Assembly: GCA_029582265.1 (NCBI GenBank) | Contig: CM055816.1 | Coordinates: 27,820,366-27,884,365, forward strand | Direction: 5' to 3' | Length of the DNA: 64,000 nt | Origin: Zoroaster sp. YZ-2022 | Taxonomy: Eukaryota > Echinodermata > Asteroidea > Forcipulatida > Zoroasteridae | In this document: one piece after another, positions 10,490 through 21,363 of the stretch | Position numbering within the stretch: the stretch's first letter is position 1 | Layout: each line of letters starts with the position of its first letter | Made by a program: the position numbers and the translations under genes | Notes under the pieces: generated by a model | Databases searched by the model: none | The model's input: only the letters and a program-made list of their open reading frames with translations | Told to the model about the DNA's origin: nothing

Positions 10490-10720
10490 TTAAAGGGACA
10501 GTATCGTCACGATCAGAGCAGACTTTCAACAGGGCATTGAATCAGTGATCTGGTTTAAGATGAAAAAAGTGACTGAAAATTACTGGCTCATTTATGCAGC
10601 AGCAATGATAATATGACTTTATTATGTGGTGTATTATTTTCAGTCACTGATGAGTTAATCTAAACTAGCATGTACTCCGATTCCATGCCCTGTTTGATTC
10701 TGACGATATTGTCCCTTTAA
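10490..10720. mobile_element. 231-bp MITE with TTAA ends (family M1)
   Basis: Terminal inverted repeats begin TTAAAGGGACA and end TGTCCCTTTAA, with inner TCGTCACGATC / GATTCTGACGAT. TTAA at both edges looks like the target duplication. Related copies are at 12058-12179 and inside each unit of the 1.3 kb array (32016, 33331, 34651, 35964). TTAA targets are typical of the piggyBac superfamily, but no transposase is present, so the superfamily is a guess. Confidence 0.88.
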
Positions 10721-10734
10721 TAATATAATTGTCA

Positions 10735-11170
10735 TTTTGATGACAGGACAATTTCGTGTTTCATTATGTTTTTCCGCCCGCTGTTGGCTCGTATTATAAT
10801 GAGAGGTTTCAGCTCTTACTGAGAACAGACTATTGAATTTTAAGCGTTTTTTGTTCGGTAATATTAATTGCTGTGCTTGTAACGGTTATTGGCTCAAACA
10901 AAATATAAATCATTTGTCAACGAGAGATATGAAATCAATAAAAAAAAATTTGATGACAGACTAATATTATCTTTAACAGTCTAAACAGTACAGACACCTT
11001 TTATAATCAGGGATGGATCCAGCGTAGCTGAAATGAAAATGAGACATCGTACAGCAAAAAGGGGTGAAACTGCCTAAAAGAGGTCCACGTATATAAAGTA
11101 TAGGGTAAATTTATTGCAAGGTGATGAATGGACACTTGTCCTCTTTGCCTGCCTCCTTTATCCGCTAATC
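10735..11170. repeat. Diverged copy of the dispersed repeat core
   Basis: Same order as 7690-8060 and 12940-13570: GAGAGGTTTCAGCTCTTACT, TTTTTTGTTCGGTA, TGCTTGTAACGGTTATT, GATGACAG, ending GCCTGCCTCCTTTATCCGC. It includes the GGGATGGATCCAG MITE-like edge at about 11010. Confidence 0.75.
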
Positions 11171-11175
11171 TTCCC

Positions 11176-11322
11176 CCTTGGTTTGGTTTGGTTTGGTTTG
11201 GTTTGGATTGGTTTGGTTTGATTTGGATTGGTTTGGTTTGGTTTGGATTGGTTTGGTTTGATTTGGATTGATTTGGTTTGGTTTGGTTTGGTTTGGTTTG
11301 GTTTGGTTTGGTTTGGTTTGGT
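11176..11322. repeat. (TTTGG)n pentanucleotide microsatellite
   Basis: About 147 bp of TTTGG repeats with scattered A substitutions (TTTGGATTGG). It lies directly after the core repeat's CCTTTATCCGC terminus. Confidence 0.97.
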
Positions 11323-11940
11323 TTTGTAATTTGTGTTATCATAGAGGCATCTTGACAGCTAGAGGGCTACGATATGCACGAAGCGATAGTGAATCTTGAT
11401 TTGCACGTATATTATTATGATCGTGATCGTAGTATAAGGCCATAAAAAAGGTATCCGGTTTGTGGTCGTAGGTCGGCTTCAAAACCAGCGAAATACCCGG
11501 TACATGTATATACGCGGTTATTGGAACCAGATCACATTTCCCGTACATAAAGTATTTGAGCTAAATGCTCAGAAATTGGGCAAATGTTCATAACCCTGTA
11601 TGTGAAAAAGTCGTTTAAAACACAGTGCGGCAAAATTCACAGTGCGGCTGCAATTGGACATCGTTTCATAGCGGTAAAAAAAGATAACTATAAAAATGTC
11701 GACGCGGGTCTGAGGCGACGCGAGCGGAGACCAGAAACCAGAGACTTGTTTTGGCCTAAGAGAGGCAGGTGGCAATACCTGGCTAGAGCATAATAGGGGA
11801 ATGGGGGTGGGGGGGGGGTCAAAGAGGGTAGAGGGCCCTTCTTTAGCGAGGACACTGTGTATCTTGAGGGACAAAAATCGATCAACGGGCGGATCAATGG
11901 GGAACAAATATTTCTGGGGGATGCTGGAGTAGAGGACTTG
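11323..11940. repeat. Repeat shared with 54160-54400, and a G-rich tract
   Basis: 11490-11770 shares GCGGTTATTGGAACCAGA, CACATTTCC, TGTGAAAAAGTCGTTTAA and GGAGACCAGAAACCAGAGAC with 54180-54390. A G-run lies at 11805-11818. No gene is supported. Confidence 0.7.
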
Positions 11941-12057
11941 TGAGAATTTGTTTCATTTGTAAATTTTAATTTTAATTATAATTAGTTTAAAAGAATTTAA
12001 CTTGTATCAAATTTATTTATCTATTATGTTATTTATTTTTTACGGTGGTTTTTTAAG

Positions 12058-12179
12058 TTAAAGGGACAATGTCGTCACGATCAACATGGCATGGAATCGG
12101 AGTGTTCATCTTAAACTAGGACATTGATTCCAAGCCCTGTTGAAATTCTGTTCAGATCGTGACGATATTGTCCCTTTAA
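12058..12179. mobile_element. 122-bp short M1 MITE
   Basis: TTAAAGGGACAATGTCGTCA at the left and the inverse TGACGATATTGTCCCTTTAA at the right, flanked by TTAA. It is an internally deleted relative of 10490-10720 and keeps GGAATCGGAGTG and CCAAGCCCTGTTG. Confidence 0.9.
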
Positions 12180-13600
12180 ATATCCACGATGTGTGGATAT
12201 TTGTCCATGAGCCAGCTAATTTTTCGGTACCATCTGGAGGGACTAATTCATATGTTTTCTTGTTACGAAAATATATGAAAATTCCAAACAAATATGATAG
12301 ACTTGGTGAAACGGTAGCTTAGTACTCATTTTTAAGCAATTTTTTTCTGTAAAAAAATTAAATGCTAAGCCTCATCCAATAAAACACTGTTACGACTGTT
12401 TGATGATTGCTACCAGACCAAGCCTCAAAAGATCCTATGTTATTTACACGCATTACAATAAGTAAAGCTAAACAGCAACATAAAACAACCGTTGTACATG
12501 TTTTATGTCAATACAATGCACCAACAAAATAAGAATTACCGCAGAAAATACGTCTTTAGGAAGCCAAAGTTTCACCTCTCTTAGGAAATATTTGTTTTTG
12601 GTTTGTGTTTTGGAACATAAAGCTAAGATTTAGGGTCAGTTTTCTTTGAGTTTATCGCATTACATTGACATCTAAACTCAGTGGCGTACCGGGGGCACGT
12701 GGGGCACGTGCCTACCCCCCCCCCCCCCACCAGCCGAGGTCTGTGCCCCCAGTTGCCCCAATTCAAACTCTTGAAAATAGACACTCATCACGCATTTTAA
12801 AAAGTCGTTAAATTACATATTATGATGATTATAAATTGCCCCCCTTGACCCCGCCCCTTCTCGATCCGTCAATGGTTTGAGACGCACTTACAATCGCGTG
12901 TTGAATTTGAATTTCAATAACATTCAATTACTAAATTAAAAGTCAAGGGTCTTTGGATTTGAAATGGCTCATTAAGTGTTTCCATTCGCAGAGTCGGCTT
13001 GTAAATAATATGTGAGAGGTTTCAACTCTTACTGAGAACAGACTATTGAATTTTAAGCGGTTTTTGTTCGGTATTGCTGTGCTTGTAACGGTTATTATCT
13101 GAAACAAAATGACAATAAACTTACTAAATATAATATAAATCATTTGTCAACGAGAAATATGAAATCAATATATTTGATATCTTTTTGATGACAGGCCAAT
13201 TTAGTGTTTCATTACGTTTTTGCGCCCGCTGTTGACTCGTGTTATAATGAGAGGTTTCAGCTCTTACTGAGAACAGACTATTGAGTTTTAATCGTTTTTT
13301 GTTCGGTTATTAATTGCTGTGCTTGTAACGGTTATTAGCTCAAACAAAATGACAATAAAACTACCGAATATTATATAAATCATTTGCCAACGAGAGATAT
13401 GAAATCAATAAATTTGTTTTTGATGACAGACTAATATTATCTTTAACAGTCCAAACAGTACAGACACCTTTTATAGGTCCACATAAAGTATAGGGTAAAT
13501 TTATTGCAAGGTGATGAATGGACACTTGTCCTCTTTGCCTGCCTCCTTTATCCGCTAATCTTCCCCCTGGTTCACCCGATCTGCCAATGATACTTAGTAT
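12176..13600. repeat. Third, diverged copy of the segmental repeat family
   Basis: 12176-12660 aligns with 5805-6270 and 61880-62370 (TCGGTACCATCTGGAGGGAC, TGAAACGGTAGCTT) and carries one diverged 43-bp unit. A GTGGCGTACCGGGGG edge with a C-run lies at 12680-12730. 12780-13200 and 13200-13590 are two successive copies of the core repeat, ending CGATCTGCCAATGATACTTA. Non-coding. Confidence 0.8.
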
Positions 13601-14930
13601 TAGTTTTCATGAAGCCATAAGCAAATGCATTTGTGCTTTTATGTAGTGTCTGATGAGGGGGTAAGGTTTAAAAGTGGTGGTGATTTCTAGAGACGACGAG
13701 AGGGATGGTATAAGTAGGACCCCTAGCTAACCTAGTACCCCTACACGACTCTGGACCTCTCCCGATCCCCGGAACCCCTAGATGCCCAGACTGACATTCC
13801 CAATTGAACTATGTAGGATTTTTAATTTGTTTATTTTCTCGTTGTTATTCTGTCTACGTACACAAATGTACTGCCCACTTTTTCTTTATAGAATTCTAGA
13901 AGAAATCGTTAAGTGTTATACTTGGACGTGATGTATGTTTTGTAAAATAATAGAAATACACCAATGGCTACCATGTCAGCGATACAATCCTTTTGAAATC
14001 ATGGAAAACAGTTCAGTCTTTGTAATAACACATTGAATTATTATTGCCTTGGAGTCACAAGTTGAAAACAAGTGTGCGTACTTTCAATACGCGCGCGTAT
14101 GACGCATATAAGTTTTGAAAAGGATAAATCCAGTGGTAAGATCATACCTCTCGTTCTATCTTCTTCATAAGTTATATGCATTTGTGTACGTAGGCAGTGA
14201 TTAATGAAATTTCGAAAAATTTAAGAAGAAAATTTCAAAGTTTTATATTAATTTGATTAATTACTTCGCTGTTAGTTGCTATTTCTTTTTCTTTAATTGA
14301 AAATGGGTAAATTGTTGCTATAACGTATTATAACATCGTAGCAATGAGGCAGGTGTTGCGGGATTCAATGTTAAAATAAACAGGACGAGATGATTACGTC
14401 CAATGGACAATTCACCACATCACAGGGTTAAGAGATGAATATGTTGTGCTAGCTGAAAATAAGAAGACAACATCTGCGAACTATTACGAAATGTCAACCT
14501 GTCAGTTCCGGTCCATTGTAAACTCCTACTGGTATGGATAACTACAAGATTCAATTTACGCTATAAAAAGGGAAAGCAATTAGACTAATTAATGGCTTAC
14601 TAGTAAAAACAATAAAAAATAAAAACAATTGATAAAAACGATTAACTTTACTCACATGATTAACAGTACAATTAAGTATATTACTAACAACAATCCAATG
14701 TAAAGTGAATAAAACAATAATTTCAACAATAATAACATTTGTCCTGTAGGCCCTACTCCATTTTAAATTAAAAAATGGGTTTGATATTAGTTGAGAAAAA
14801 TGTGACAGAATTATATGAGATGAAACATGTGCGCTTGTAAACATGTTAAAACCTACCAATTGAAAAGCAAGAAATATTTTATGTCTAAAAATATGATTTG
14901 TGTTGTACTGAGCATCTAAAGAAACTTATC
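13601..14930. other. Intergenic, no feature seen
   Basis: AT-rich; the reading frames are short and lack recognisable motifs. Nothing could be assigned on either strand. Confidence 0.5.
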
Positions 14931-14934
14931 AAAG

Positions 14935-15064
14935 TCCTCCACGGAAAAATGAAAAATATTTGAACACAGGTAAACTTCAGTAATCTTTACTAAGCACATG
15001 TCAATAAACAAGATTACTGAAGTTTACCTGTGTTCAAAATATTTTGCATTTTTCCATGGAGGAT
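14935..15064. repeat. Long inverted repeat (about 54-bp arms, 21-bp loop)
   Basis: Left arm 14935-14988 and right arm 15010-15064 are near-perfect reverse complements (AACACAGGTAAACTTCAG / CTGAAGTTTACCTGTGTT, CCTCCACGG / CCATGGAGG). Weaker pairing may extend outwards to GAGCAT / ATGCTC. Probably a foldback MITE. Confidence 0.92.
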
Positions 15065-15099
15065 TTTAATGAGTGTCCTTCCAAAGATGTATTTTGATG

Positions 15100-15600
15100 C
15101 TCAATATAAATTATATACAATATATATACAAGCTATATATTTCGCTCTGTTTCCTGTCAATCTGTACTCAATATTTTATTTTGTAGTCTTTAATTGTTAT
15201 TTATTTTGATGGATTATGTAACTTATTTATATATGTGAAGTTCTTTGTTTCATCTAAATTTATATTTTTATCAGCCATCCTGTAATTGGCGATTCTGTCG
15301 CTGTTGGATTTAGTCAATAAATAAATAAACATATGCCCCTAAATAGCCTCAGATTGCACCAGAGAGCATGTATAACCTAAAAATTTCCCGGGCCCTTAAA
15401 CGGGCCCCGGACCCCACACCGTAGTGGCTTCGCGCTACGCGCTCGCAGATTCGTCTCATACAAATGCCCCTACCCTATAATTTCATCATGGCTAGAACAC
15501 TGGTGCAAGACTAATTACTCCCCCAAAGTACTGGCGTCGATCGCTAGCGCTAATAAGAAGGTTTTTTTATATATTTTTGGGGGGGGGGGGGGGGAAGTAT
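15100..15600. repeat. Repeat remnants: AATA tail, TE fragment shared with 22090, G-run
   Basis: 15318-15332 is an AATA tail after LINE-like AT-rich DNA. 15345-15440 shares CCTCAGATTGCACCA, GGGCCCTTAA.CGGGCCCCGG, ACCCCAC.CCGTA and CGCGCT.CGCGCTCGCA with 22092-22200. A G-run of about 16 is at 15580-15594. Confidence 0.65.
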
Positions 15601-15877
15601 GCAACGAGTGGCACGGGGGCTTTAGAGTTGTATGCCTTAATCTCGTACTTAGTTATTACATTATCAACCATTCAAAGACTTAATGTCTCTTTAATTCGAA
15701 ATATATGTGAATGTGATTTCCTTTATTTATACTACAATCTCGTCTCAAACAAGTACACAATCCTCTCTAGACTTAAGGGCCTATGAAATACGCATTTTCT
15801 AACTTGAAAACAGCTTAAGTCGATATCCATATCGACATTTCTTATAGGTTGGTGAAATTCTTGCGTCGGGAGATAAA

Positions 15878-16114
15878 CAATTGATTTAATTTTGCCCTAC
15901 ACCGACGTGTGTGTATAGCACTGTATACTCAGTGTTTTCCGAGTGTCTGTGAAAAAACTACACAGGCGACTCGGGCGGGATTCGAACCCACGAAGCAGGA
16001 GGTCGTGGGTTCGAATCCCACCCGAGTCGCCTGTGTAGTTTTTTCAGACACTCGGAAAGGACTGAGTATACAGAGCTATACACACGTCGGTGTATGGGAA
16101 AATTAAATCAATTG
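15878..16114. repeat. 237-bp near-perfect hairpin with a tRNA T-arm in each arm
   Basis: Arms 15878-15993 and 16003-16114 pair over about 112 bp with few mismatches and a 9-bp loop (AGCAGGAGG). Ends are CAATTGATTTAATTTT and AAAATTAAATCAATTG. Next to the centre each arm has GTGGG-TTCGAAT-CCCAC followed by CCGAGTCGCC, a perfect T-stem and loop with an acceptor-like 3' half. One arm alone resembles the SINE at 10280. The structure looks like two head-to-head copies or a foldback element built from a SINE. Confidence 0.93.
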
Positions 16115-16284
16115 ACATTTCTTATCTTCAGTCTGAACTGTTTAGGGTAGTGACACCATGTGGAACTCTCAATTGACTTATAACGGTCCTGGAAAGGACC
16201 GGAGGTTACAACTTGACGTTTCGATCATTTCAACAAAGAGTTGCAGGTACCATCATTACAGGAGCATTTGCGATTGCGTGTGTC

Positions 16285-16480
16285 ATTGGAGGGGTGTCAA
16301 GGGTGTCGACGGAGGGGGTGTCGATAGAGGGGGTGTCAATGGAGGGGGTGTCAATGGAGGGGTGTCAATAGAGAAGGGTGTCAATGGAGAAGGGTGTCAA
16401 TGGAGGGGGTGTCAATGGAGAAGGGTGTCGACGGAGGGGGTGTCGATAGAGGGTGTGTCAATGGAGAGGGTGGGAGTGTA
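16285..16480 (+). repeat. 18-bp-type GT-rich minisatellite
   Basis: GGTGTCAATGGAGGG, GGTGTCGATAGAGGG and GGTGTCGACGGAGGG units repeat irregularly about ten times. The frame through it gives Gly/Val-rich translations but is repeat-derived. Confidence 0.9.
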
Positions 16481-16639
16481 ACAATTATTGTGTATTCCTT
16501 TTCTGTTCCTTTTAACGCACCCGAGCCACGGCCATCATTTGTGGTATCAATGGAGAGGGATGTAAAAGTGTTTGAAGTTTGTCTTCCAACCCTTAGCCAC
16601 CCTGGCTATCTGCCCCTGTTCGAGGATGGTTACCACAAA

Positions 16640-16905
16640 TTGCTCAATCGACATTCATACAAAATATCCAATCAGAGTGATTATTACACATCACATGTGA
16701 TTGACAATCAGCAAGAGGGGGAGGGGTCAAACTGACCAATTGACATTCATACACGACATGCGATCAGTCATTACATAAAATCACATGTGATTGGCAATCG
16801 GCAAAGAGGGGGAGGGGTTTATCACAAATTGACCAATTGACATTCATACACTACATCCAATCATAGTGATTATTACACGCACGTGATTGGCAATCGTTTA
16901 CAATA
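16640..16905. repeat. Three tandem diverged units of about 90 bp
   Basis: Each unit has GACATTCATACA, a CCAATCA.AGTGATTATTACA-like block, CACATGTGATTG.CAATC and GAGGGGGAGGGG. The third unit is truncated. Confidence 0.85.
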
Positions 16906-17597
16906 GGCCCTTCCCATGAAACATGCTAATTCATTCACGCATGCGCTCAAGGGCCACTGGTTGGGAAACTCAAAATCGGGATCGTCACGCAACGCCTAGC
17001 GCGCGTTATAGCTTGCACTTAGCCATTGGTCTCCATTATAGTCACTGAATTTAGCGTGTGCTAAATTGTAGCCGCAACCGTCTTTTCTTAGGATGGCAAT
17101 GGAACTTTTCATACCTGTTCAAAATGAAATGTTTTGATATGTGAATATTAATCCTTTTTGCTAGCTTTGATTGCTATTAGTCTAATTTGCTAAAAATACG
17201 TTCGTCTGAAACCAATTTCTGCAGTGTTTGTGATGTCATTGACGACCTGTGCTATTATGAATGTCCAATTGCCATCTTAGAACAAAATGTGTCGAGCTGG
17301 ACACACAAGGCTACAATGAAAGCAATAGACACAGTATCATATCCCTTGTGACTTTTATTGGTTCAACATTGTCAATCATTGTTCATTTACCATGACAAGA
17401 GTCAACCAACAATCCATGTTATCAATACCCATCAAGAAATCATCCAATGTTAATAACATAAGCAAATACCTTTCCATAATAACCTTGTATTTAAAAAGGG
17501 AAACATTCTGTAGTTCCTCTTTAGTAGACTAGATTTACAGGGTAGACCAACACCAGACAAATAATGCAGTCATAACAGTGTGATATCAGTGTAATAT
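16906..17597. other. Intergenic, no feature seen
   Basis: No repeat match or coding signal was noticed on either strand. Confidence 0.5.
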
Positions 17598-18169
17598 GTG
17601 ACGCGGTATGTCAAAACCAGGCGGAAATGGGCAGAGCTACGAACGGAGGAACAGCTGCAAAATGCCTTGGGGGTGATTTTTTGCGATTTTGAGATTTTTG
17701 GAAATTTATGATGCTACAAATGTTTAAAATGTTCTGTAAAAGTTTCTAACTGAAATTTCATCAACAAATTATATTTTAAATACTTTTAGAGAGGCATTAT
17801 AATTTTACAAAATAAAATCTTACTTTCTTTGGTAAATAATGCAATTTCATAACTGAAAACAGTTTGAAAATCAACTATAGACCAGTTTCTTTGCTCCTGC
17901 TTGCCCGTTGCTAAGGTAACATTGTTGACCTACTTGTTTTGTTTAAACTCAAACCTTAAAGGGCTATTTCTCAAACTTTAAAGGGCTATTATCTCAGTTT
18001 CGATGTTTCGGACAGTCCGATTTCAAATCTTAATAACTTAGCTATGGAATATCCAATTTGAAAAAAGAAAGCGGCATTGTAAAGTGCAAGGTCTATATTT
18101 TACTAATATTTCAGTAACTCAAAATTGCCCTCTTGCCCAATTGTGCCTGGTTTTGACATACGGCGTCAC
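17598..18169. mobile_element. 572-bp MITE with about 38-bp terminal inverted repeats (family M2)
   Basis: Left end GTGACGCGGTATGTCAAAAC, then CAGGCGGAAATGGGCAG. The right end is the inverse, CTTGCCCAATTGTGCCTG then GTTTTGACATACGGCGTCAC. No transposase frame lies inside. A target duplication is not clear, so the superfamily is undetermined. Confidence 0.85.
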
Positions 18170-18189
18170 CTATTTCCAAGACTCTTACA

Positions 18190-18740
18190 AATATTTAATC
18201 ATTTTTTAGGACTCGACATGATGGTACTATAACAGGGCTAACAAGGTTGATGTCAACTATACTATCCTGATTGAGATATATACTACCCTGATTGAGATAT
18301 ATACTTATTCCAATTGAAACCCTATACAATGTTTTCCCAATCAGGATACAATAAGGGACCAATTGAGAAACCCTTGGATGACAGCTACGCCTGCTAAAAT
18401 AGGGCTGCCAAGCCTTACCATGGTGGGCTATCCTGGTGGGGTCGAGTAATATCTTCATTGGGAGAATAGGGTCCTAATCAGGGTAGTATGGTTACCGATG
18501 ACCATATGAACATTAGTCAAAGGCTTCCTGATTGAGGTGCAGTACTATCCTGATTGGGAGAATAGGGTCCTAATCAGGGTACAAGTATCTCCCAATCAGG
18601 GTAGTACGGTTGCCAATGACCCCTGAGACTGTTAATGTGATTACAGGGTAGCATGTTTCTATATACCCAGGCGCGGATCCAGGGGGGGGGGGGGCCGCGG
18701 GGGCACGTTCCCCCCGGGTAAATTGAGTAATAAAAAAAGG
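18190..18740. repeat. Short palindromic repeats and a hAT-like G-rich edge
   Basis: CCTGATTG / CAATCAGG motifs recur at least eight times in both orientations (GGGAGAATAGGGTCCTAATC appears twice). At 18669 CAGGCGCGGATCCAGGGG with a G-run resembles a hAT-type terminus, the inverse of CTGGATCCGCGCCTG at 22236. Confidence 0.7.
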
Positions 18741-19453
18741 GAAAAAAGGAAAAAAAGAAAAAAAAGAGGGGAAGGTCAGAGAAAAGGAGGAGTAGCCTAA
18801 AAAATACCGGCGACAATATTAAACATCTACTTTGTCTACTTTTGGCATAAAATAAATACTGAAAAAATGCAACAAGAAAAAAAGGTTATCAATCATGCCA
18901 TGGAACTGAAACCCTCTTTTGAGAGAAAACCGAAGTATTTACCGGAGCTTGGGGATTTCAACTCTCTCCATCTCAACATCTAATCCTCTTGGGGAAGTTT
19001 ATTACCGGTTAAATGGCCACAGCCAGCAGGAAACAATTGATCACTTGACTGAATGATTTGCTAGTTTTGCCAAAATCCTTTTTGAGTGGCCTAAACGCAC
19101 ACATTATTTTCAATTAATAAAATATCCAGTGCCATCATGTCCAGTAATGAAACCATGTATTATTTTTTTGATCGTTGAAATTGGTGCCACAAACAAATAG
19201 ACCTTGGCTTTTAAAAGAGAAAATCGTCTCATCATGATAAAGTTGTATTTGTACCCAAAAACCACGAACGTTCTTTGACCAAAGTACATCACGTAGTATA
19301 CTTCGTTTGAGCAGCTTAATTATCTGGGCTCCTTGCCAAAATTCCTTTGCAGTGATAATGGGCTTGAATGCAAGGCTGTGATGCATCTCAACAAAATTAT
19401 GGTCGTATCATCTCTCCGTTAGTTACTAGTTAGTAAGTTTTGTTTATAAGGCC
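18741..19453. other. Intergenic, no feature seen
   Basis: Purine-rich A/G stretch at 18731-18795, then AT-rich DNA with no supported gene. Confidence 0.5.
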
Positions 19454-19546
19454 TGCTTCAAACGTCGAACTTTTGCCGTGTCTAATTCAAATAATGACCC
19501 CAAAAATTACATTATTTGAATTAGACAGAAAGTCGACGTTTAAAGC
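19454..19546. repeat. Inverted repeat (about 40-bp arms)
   Basis: GTCTAATTCAAATAATG (left) pairs with CATTATTTGAATTAGAC (right). The outer GCTTCAAACGTCGA pairs with TCGACGTTTAAAGC. The loop is 13 bp. Confidence 0.88.
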
Positions 19547-19549
19547 AAC

Positions 19550-19745
19550 TGACTTCTGCCGTAAGTTCGACTGGCAGGTCTTGCCGCTCTGAACGCCAGC
19601 TCGTCTCTGGACTCTTTCAAGCGAAGAAATATTTTGGTGATATGGGGTTTCCAAGCAGTGCTCCCATATCAAAGATGTGGTCTAACCAGTGTGAAGTATA
19701 ATTTCTCTTCGATGGACTTGCAGGCCAGTCTCGGTTAGCCCTTAG
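19550..19745 (-). pseudogene. LINE reverse-transcriptase C-terminal relic
   Basis: On the minus strand the frames read LYFTLVRPHL, a stop, YGSTAW and, after a frame change, WEHCLETPYHQ, then NISSLERVQRRA. This is the (L)VRPHLEYA..W.P....I..LE.VQRRA signature found C-terminal to the RT palm of many APE-type LINEs. It has stops and frame changes and no further homology, so it is an old 5'-truncated relic of a different element from the one at 1900-5762. Confidence 0.75.
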
Positions 19746-19900
19746 CAATCTTCTGAGGAACTGATTGATTTATTTTAGTCAACCCATTCATGAAGACAAT
19801 TTTCCTCCACGAATTTAGTTAATGGAGATGACTTCATAAATTTTAACACAGCCTCATTATGGCAATTAATTGATTGCAGTTTCTTTTATATTATATACTA

Positions 19901-19922
19901 GCCACAAAAAGAAACTGTGCAT
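19901..19922 (+). repeat. Tc1 left terminal inverted repeat
   Basis: 22 bp, identical in inverse to 21340-21361, next to TA. Confidence 0.95.
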
Positions 19923-20203
19923 AGGAAAAAAGTTAATAAAATTTAAATCAATGGACTGATATTAGTCAATGTAGATTGACATGATGAAGGACCATGTAGA
20001 CTATCCCATAACAGGATTTTCATTGGAAATTTTCATAATGCAAAGTTAGGCTATCCCATTGTTTGAAAACAAAGGAATGGGTCCTGTATGGAGTTACGTA
20101 ATAGGCAAGAGTACATAAGGCCTACATTTGGAGAGCAAATGGTACACTCTCCTGGAAAAACACACTGGGCACAACTTCAAGCAGGCGGTGCACAACGGGT
20201 ACC

Positions 20204-21168
20204 ATGCCAAGATTGAGTCTTGCTGAACGCCATCGGGCTGTTGGAATGTTGGAGGCTGGTATGAGCCAGGAAGACGTCACAAGAAGATTTCATTGTCATC
20301 GAAACACCATTATCTGCTCTCCTCAGACGCCACAGACAGCACAATGACATCAGTGACCGCCCCCGTTCTGGACGCCCACGCGTCACAACGCCGCGTCAAG
20401 ACAGATGGATAGAGATGACACACATGCGGAATCGACGGCAAACTGCTGTAGAAACAGCCCGATCGATACCAGACCTCAGGCGAGTCCACCCAAACACTGT
20501 CCGGAATCGACTGCGTCAAGTAGTGTTACGTCCGAGAAGACCAGCCATTAGGCAAATTTTGACGCAACGTCACCGTATGGCAAGGTTGGAGTGGTGTAGA
20601 CGTCATATGCGGCACCCATTACGATGGTGGAATGATGTCATGTTCACAGATGAATCAAGATTCAACGTTTCACACTCAGATGGACGTGTACGTGTGTATC
20701 GCCGTCAAGGTGAACGCTATGCACAATGCTGTGTGGTGGAAAGGGACCGTTATGGTGGTGGTTCCGTCATGGCCGGTATTACTGTACGTAACCATACAGA
20801 TCTGATCACCATTGAACGCAACCTCACTGGACAACGCTACCGAGATGAAATCTTAGCGCCTGTTGCAGTACCGTTCCTTCGACGTCATGGCCCGGGGCGT
20901 CATTTTCCAGCAAGACAACGCCCGACCGCATACAGCTCGCATTGTCCAGGACTTTCTTCATGAAAACGACGTTGATATCCTGCCTTGGCCAGCAATTTCA
21001 CCTGATTTGTCACCAATAGAGCATGTTTGGGATGAAATGGAGCGTCCTCAGGATCTCCTCAGGGTGTGGAATGACATTCCACAAAGGTTCCACAGCAACC
21101 TGATTTCATCAATGAGGCGCCGATGCACTGCAGTGATCAACGCAAATGGAGGACACACTCGTTATTAA
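20204..21168 (+). pseudogene. Tc1-type DD34E transposase, two frameshifts
   Basis: Would excise and insert the element at TA sites. From the ATG at 20204, a frame (MPRLSLAERHRAVGML...) covers the first helix-turn-helix and shifts near 20315. The second frame (about 20315-20890) has the SGRPR hinge between the two DNA-binding HTH units, a second HTH (NTVRNRL), and FTDESRF with the first catalytic Asp. A shift near 20893, in CCCGGGG, leads to the third frame with QDNARPHTA (second Asp) and SPDLSPIEHVWDE (Glu). Exactly 34 residues lie between the last Asp and Glu, the Tc1 spacing. It ends GGHTRY at 21168. About 320 residues would be usual for the family. All catalytic residues are still visible, so decay is recent. 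Confidence 0.95.
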
Positions 21169-21339
21169 TCTTTGTGACATTCCATTTTGCTGCTTAAACT
21201 TTGAGCTCAAAGAAAAGGCATAAACGGTAAAGCCAATGAGAGAAAGCCAAGTGAGAATATTGGCATACCTGTCAGACCAACAAAAACATTGAAGTGGACA
21301 TTTTCAACCTCATTTTCAAAATATCATGACATTTGTATC

Positions 21340-21361
21340 ATGCACAGTTTCTTTTTGTGGC
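21340..21361 (-). repeat. Tc1 right terminal inverted repeat
   Basis: Perfect inverse of 19901-19922, followed by TA. Confidence 0.95.
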
Positions 21362-21363
21362 TA

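Larger units (their letters stand above)
19901..21361 (+). mobile_element. Tc1/mariner-superfamily transposon (Tc1 group), non-autonomous by mutation
   Basis: A complete element of 1461 bp. Terminal inverted repeats GCCACAAAAAGAAACTGTGC at 19901 and its exact inverse ending at 21361 extend over 22 bp. TA flanks both ends (19899-19900 and 21362-21363). Inside is one transposase gene on the plus strand with two frameshifts. The flanking bases read ATATAC-TA / TA-GTATAT, so the original target was a perfect palindrome. Confidence 0.96.

Noticed and set aside
10490..10720. Firm piggyBac assignment for the M1 MITE
   Set aside because: TTAA flanks fit, but no transposase is present and the ends (AGGGACA) are not diagnostic, so only MITE status is claimed.
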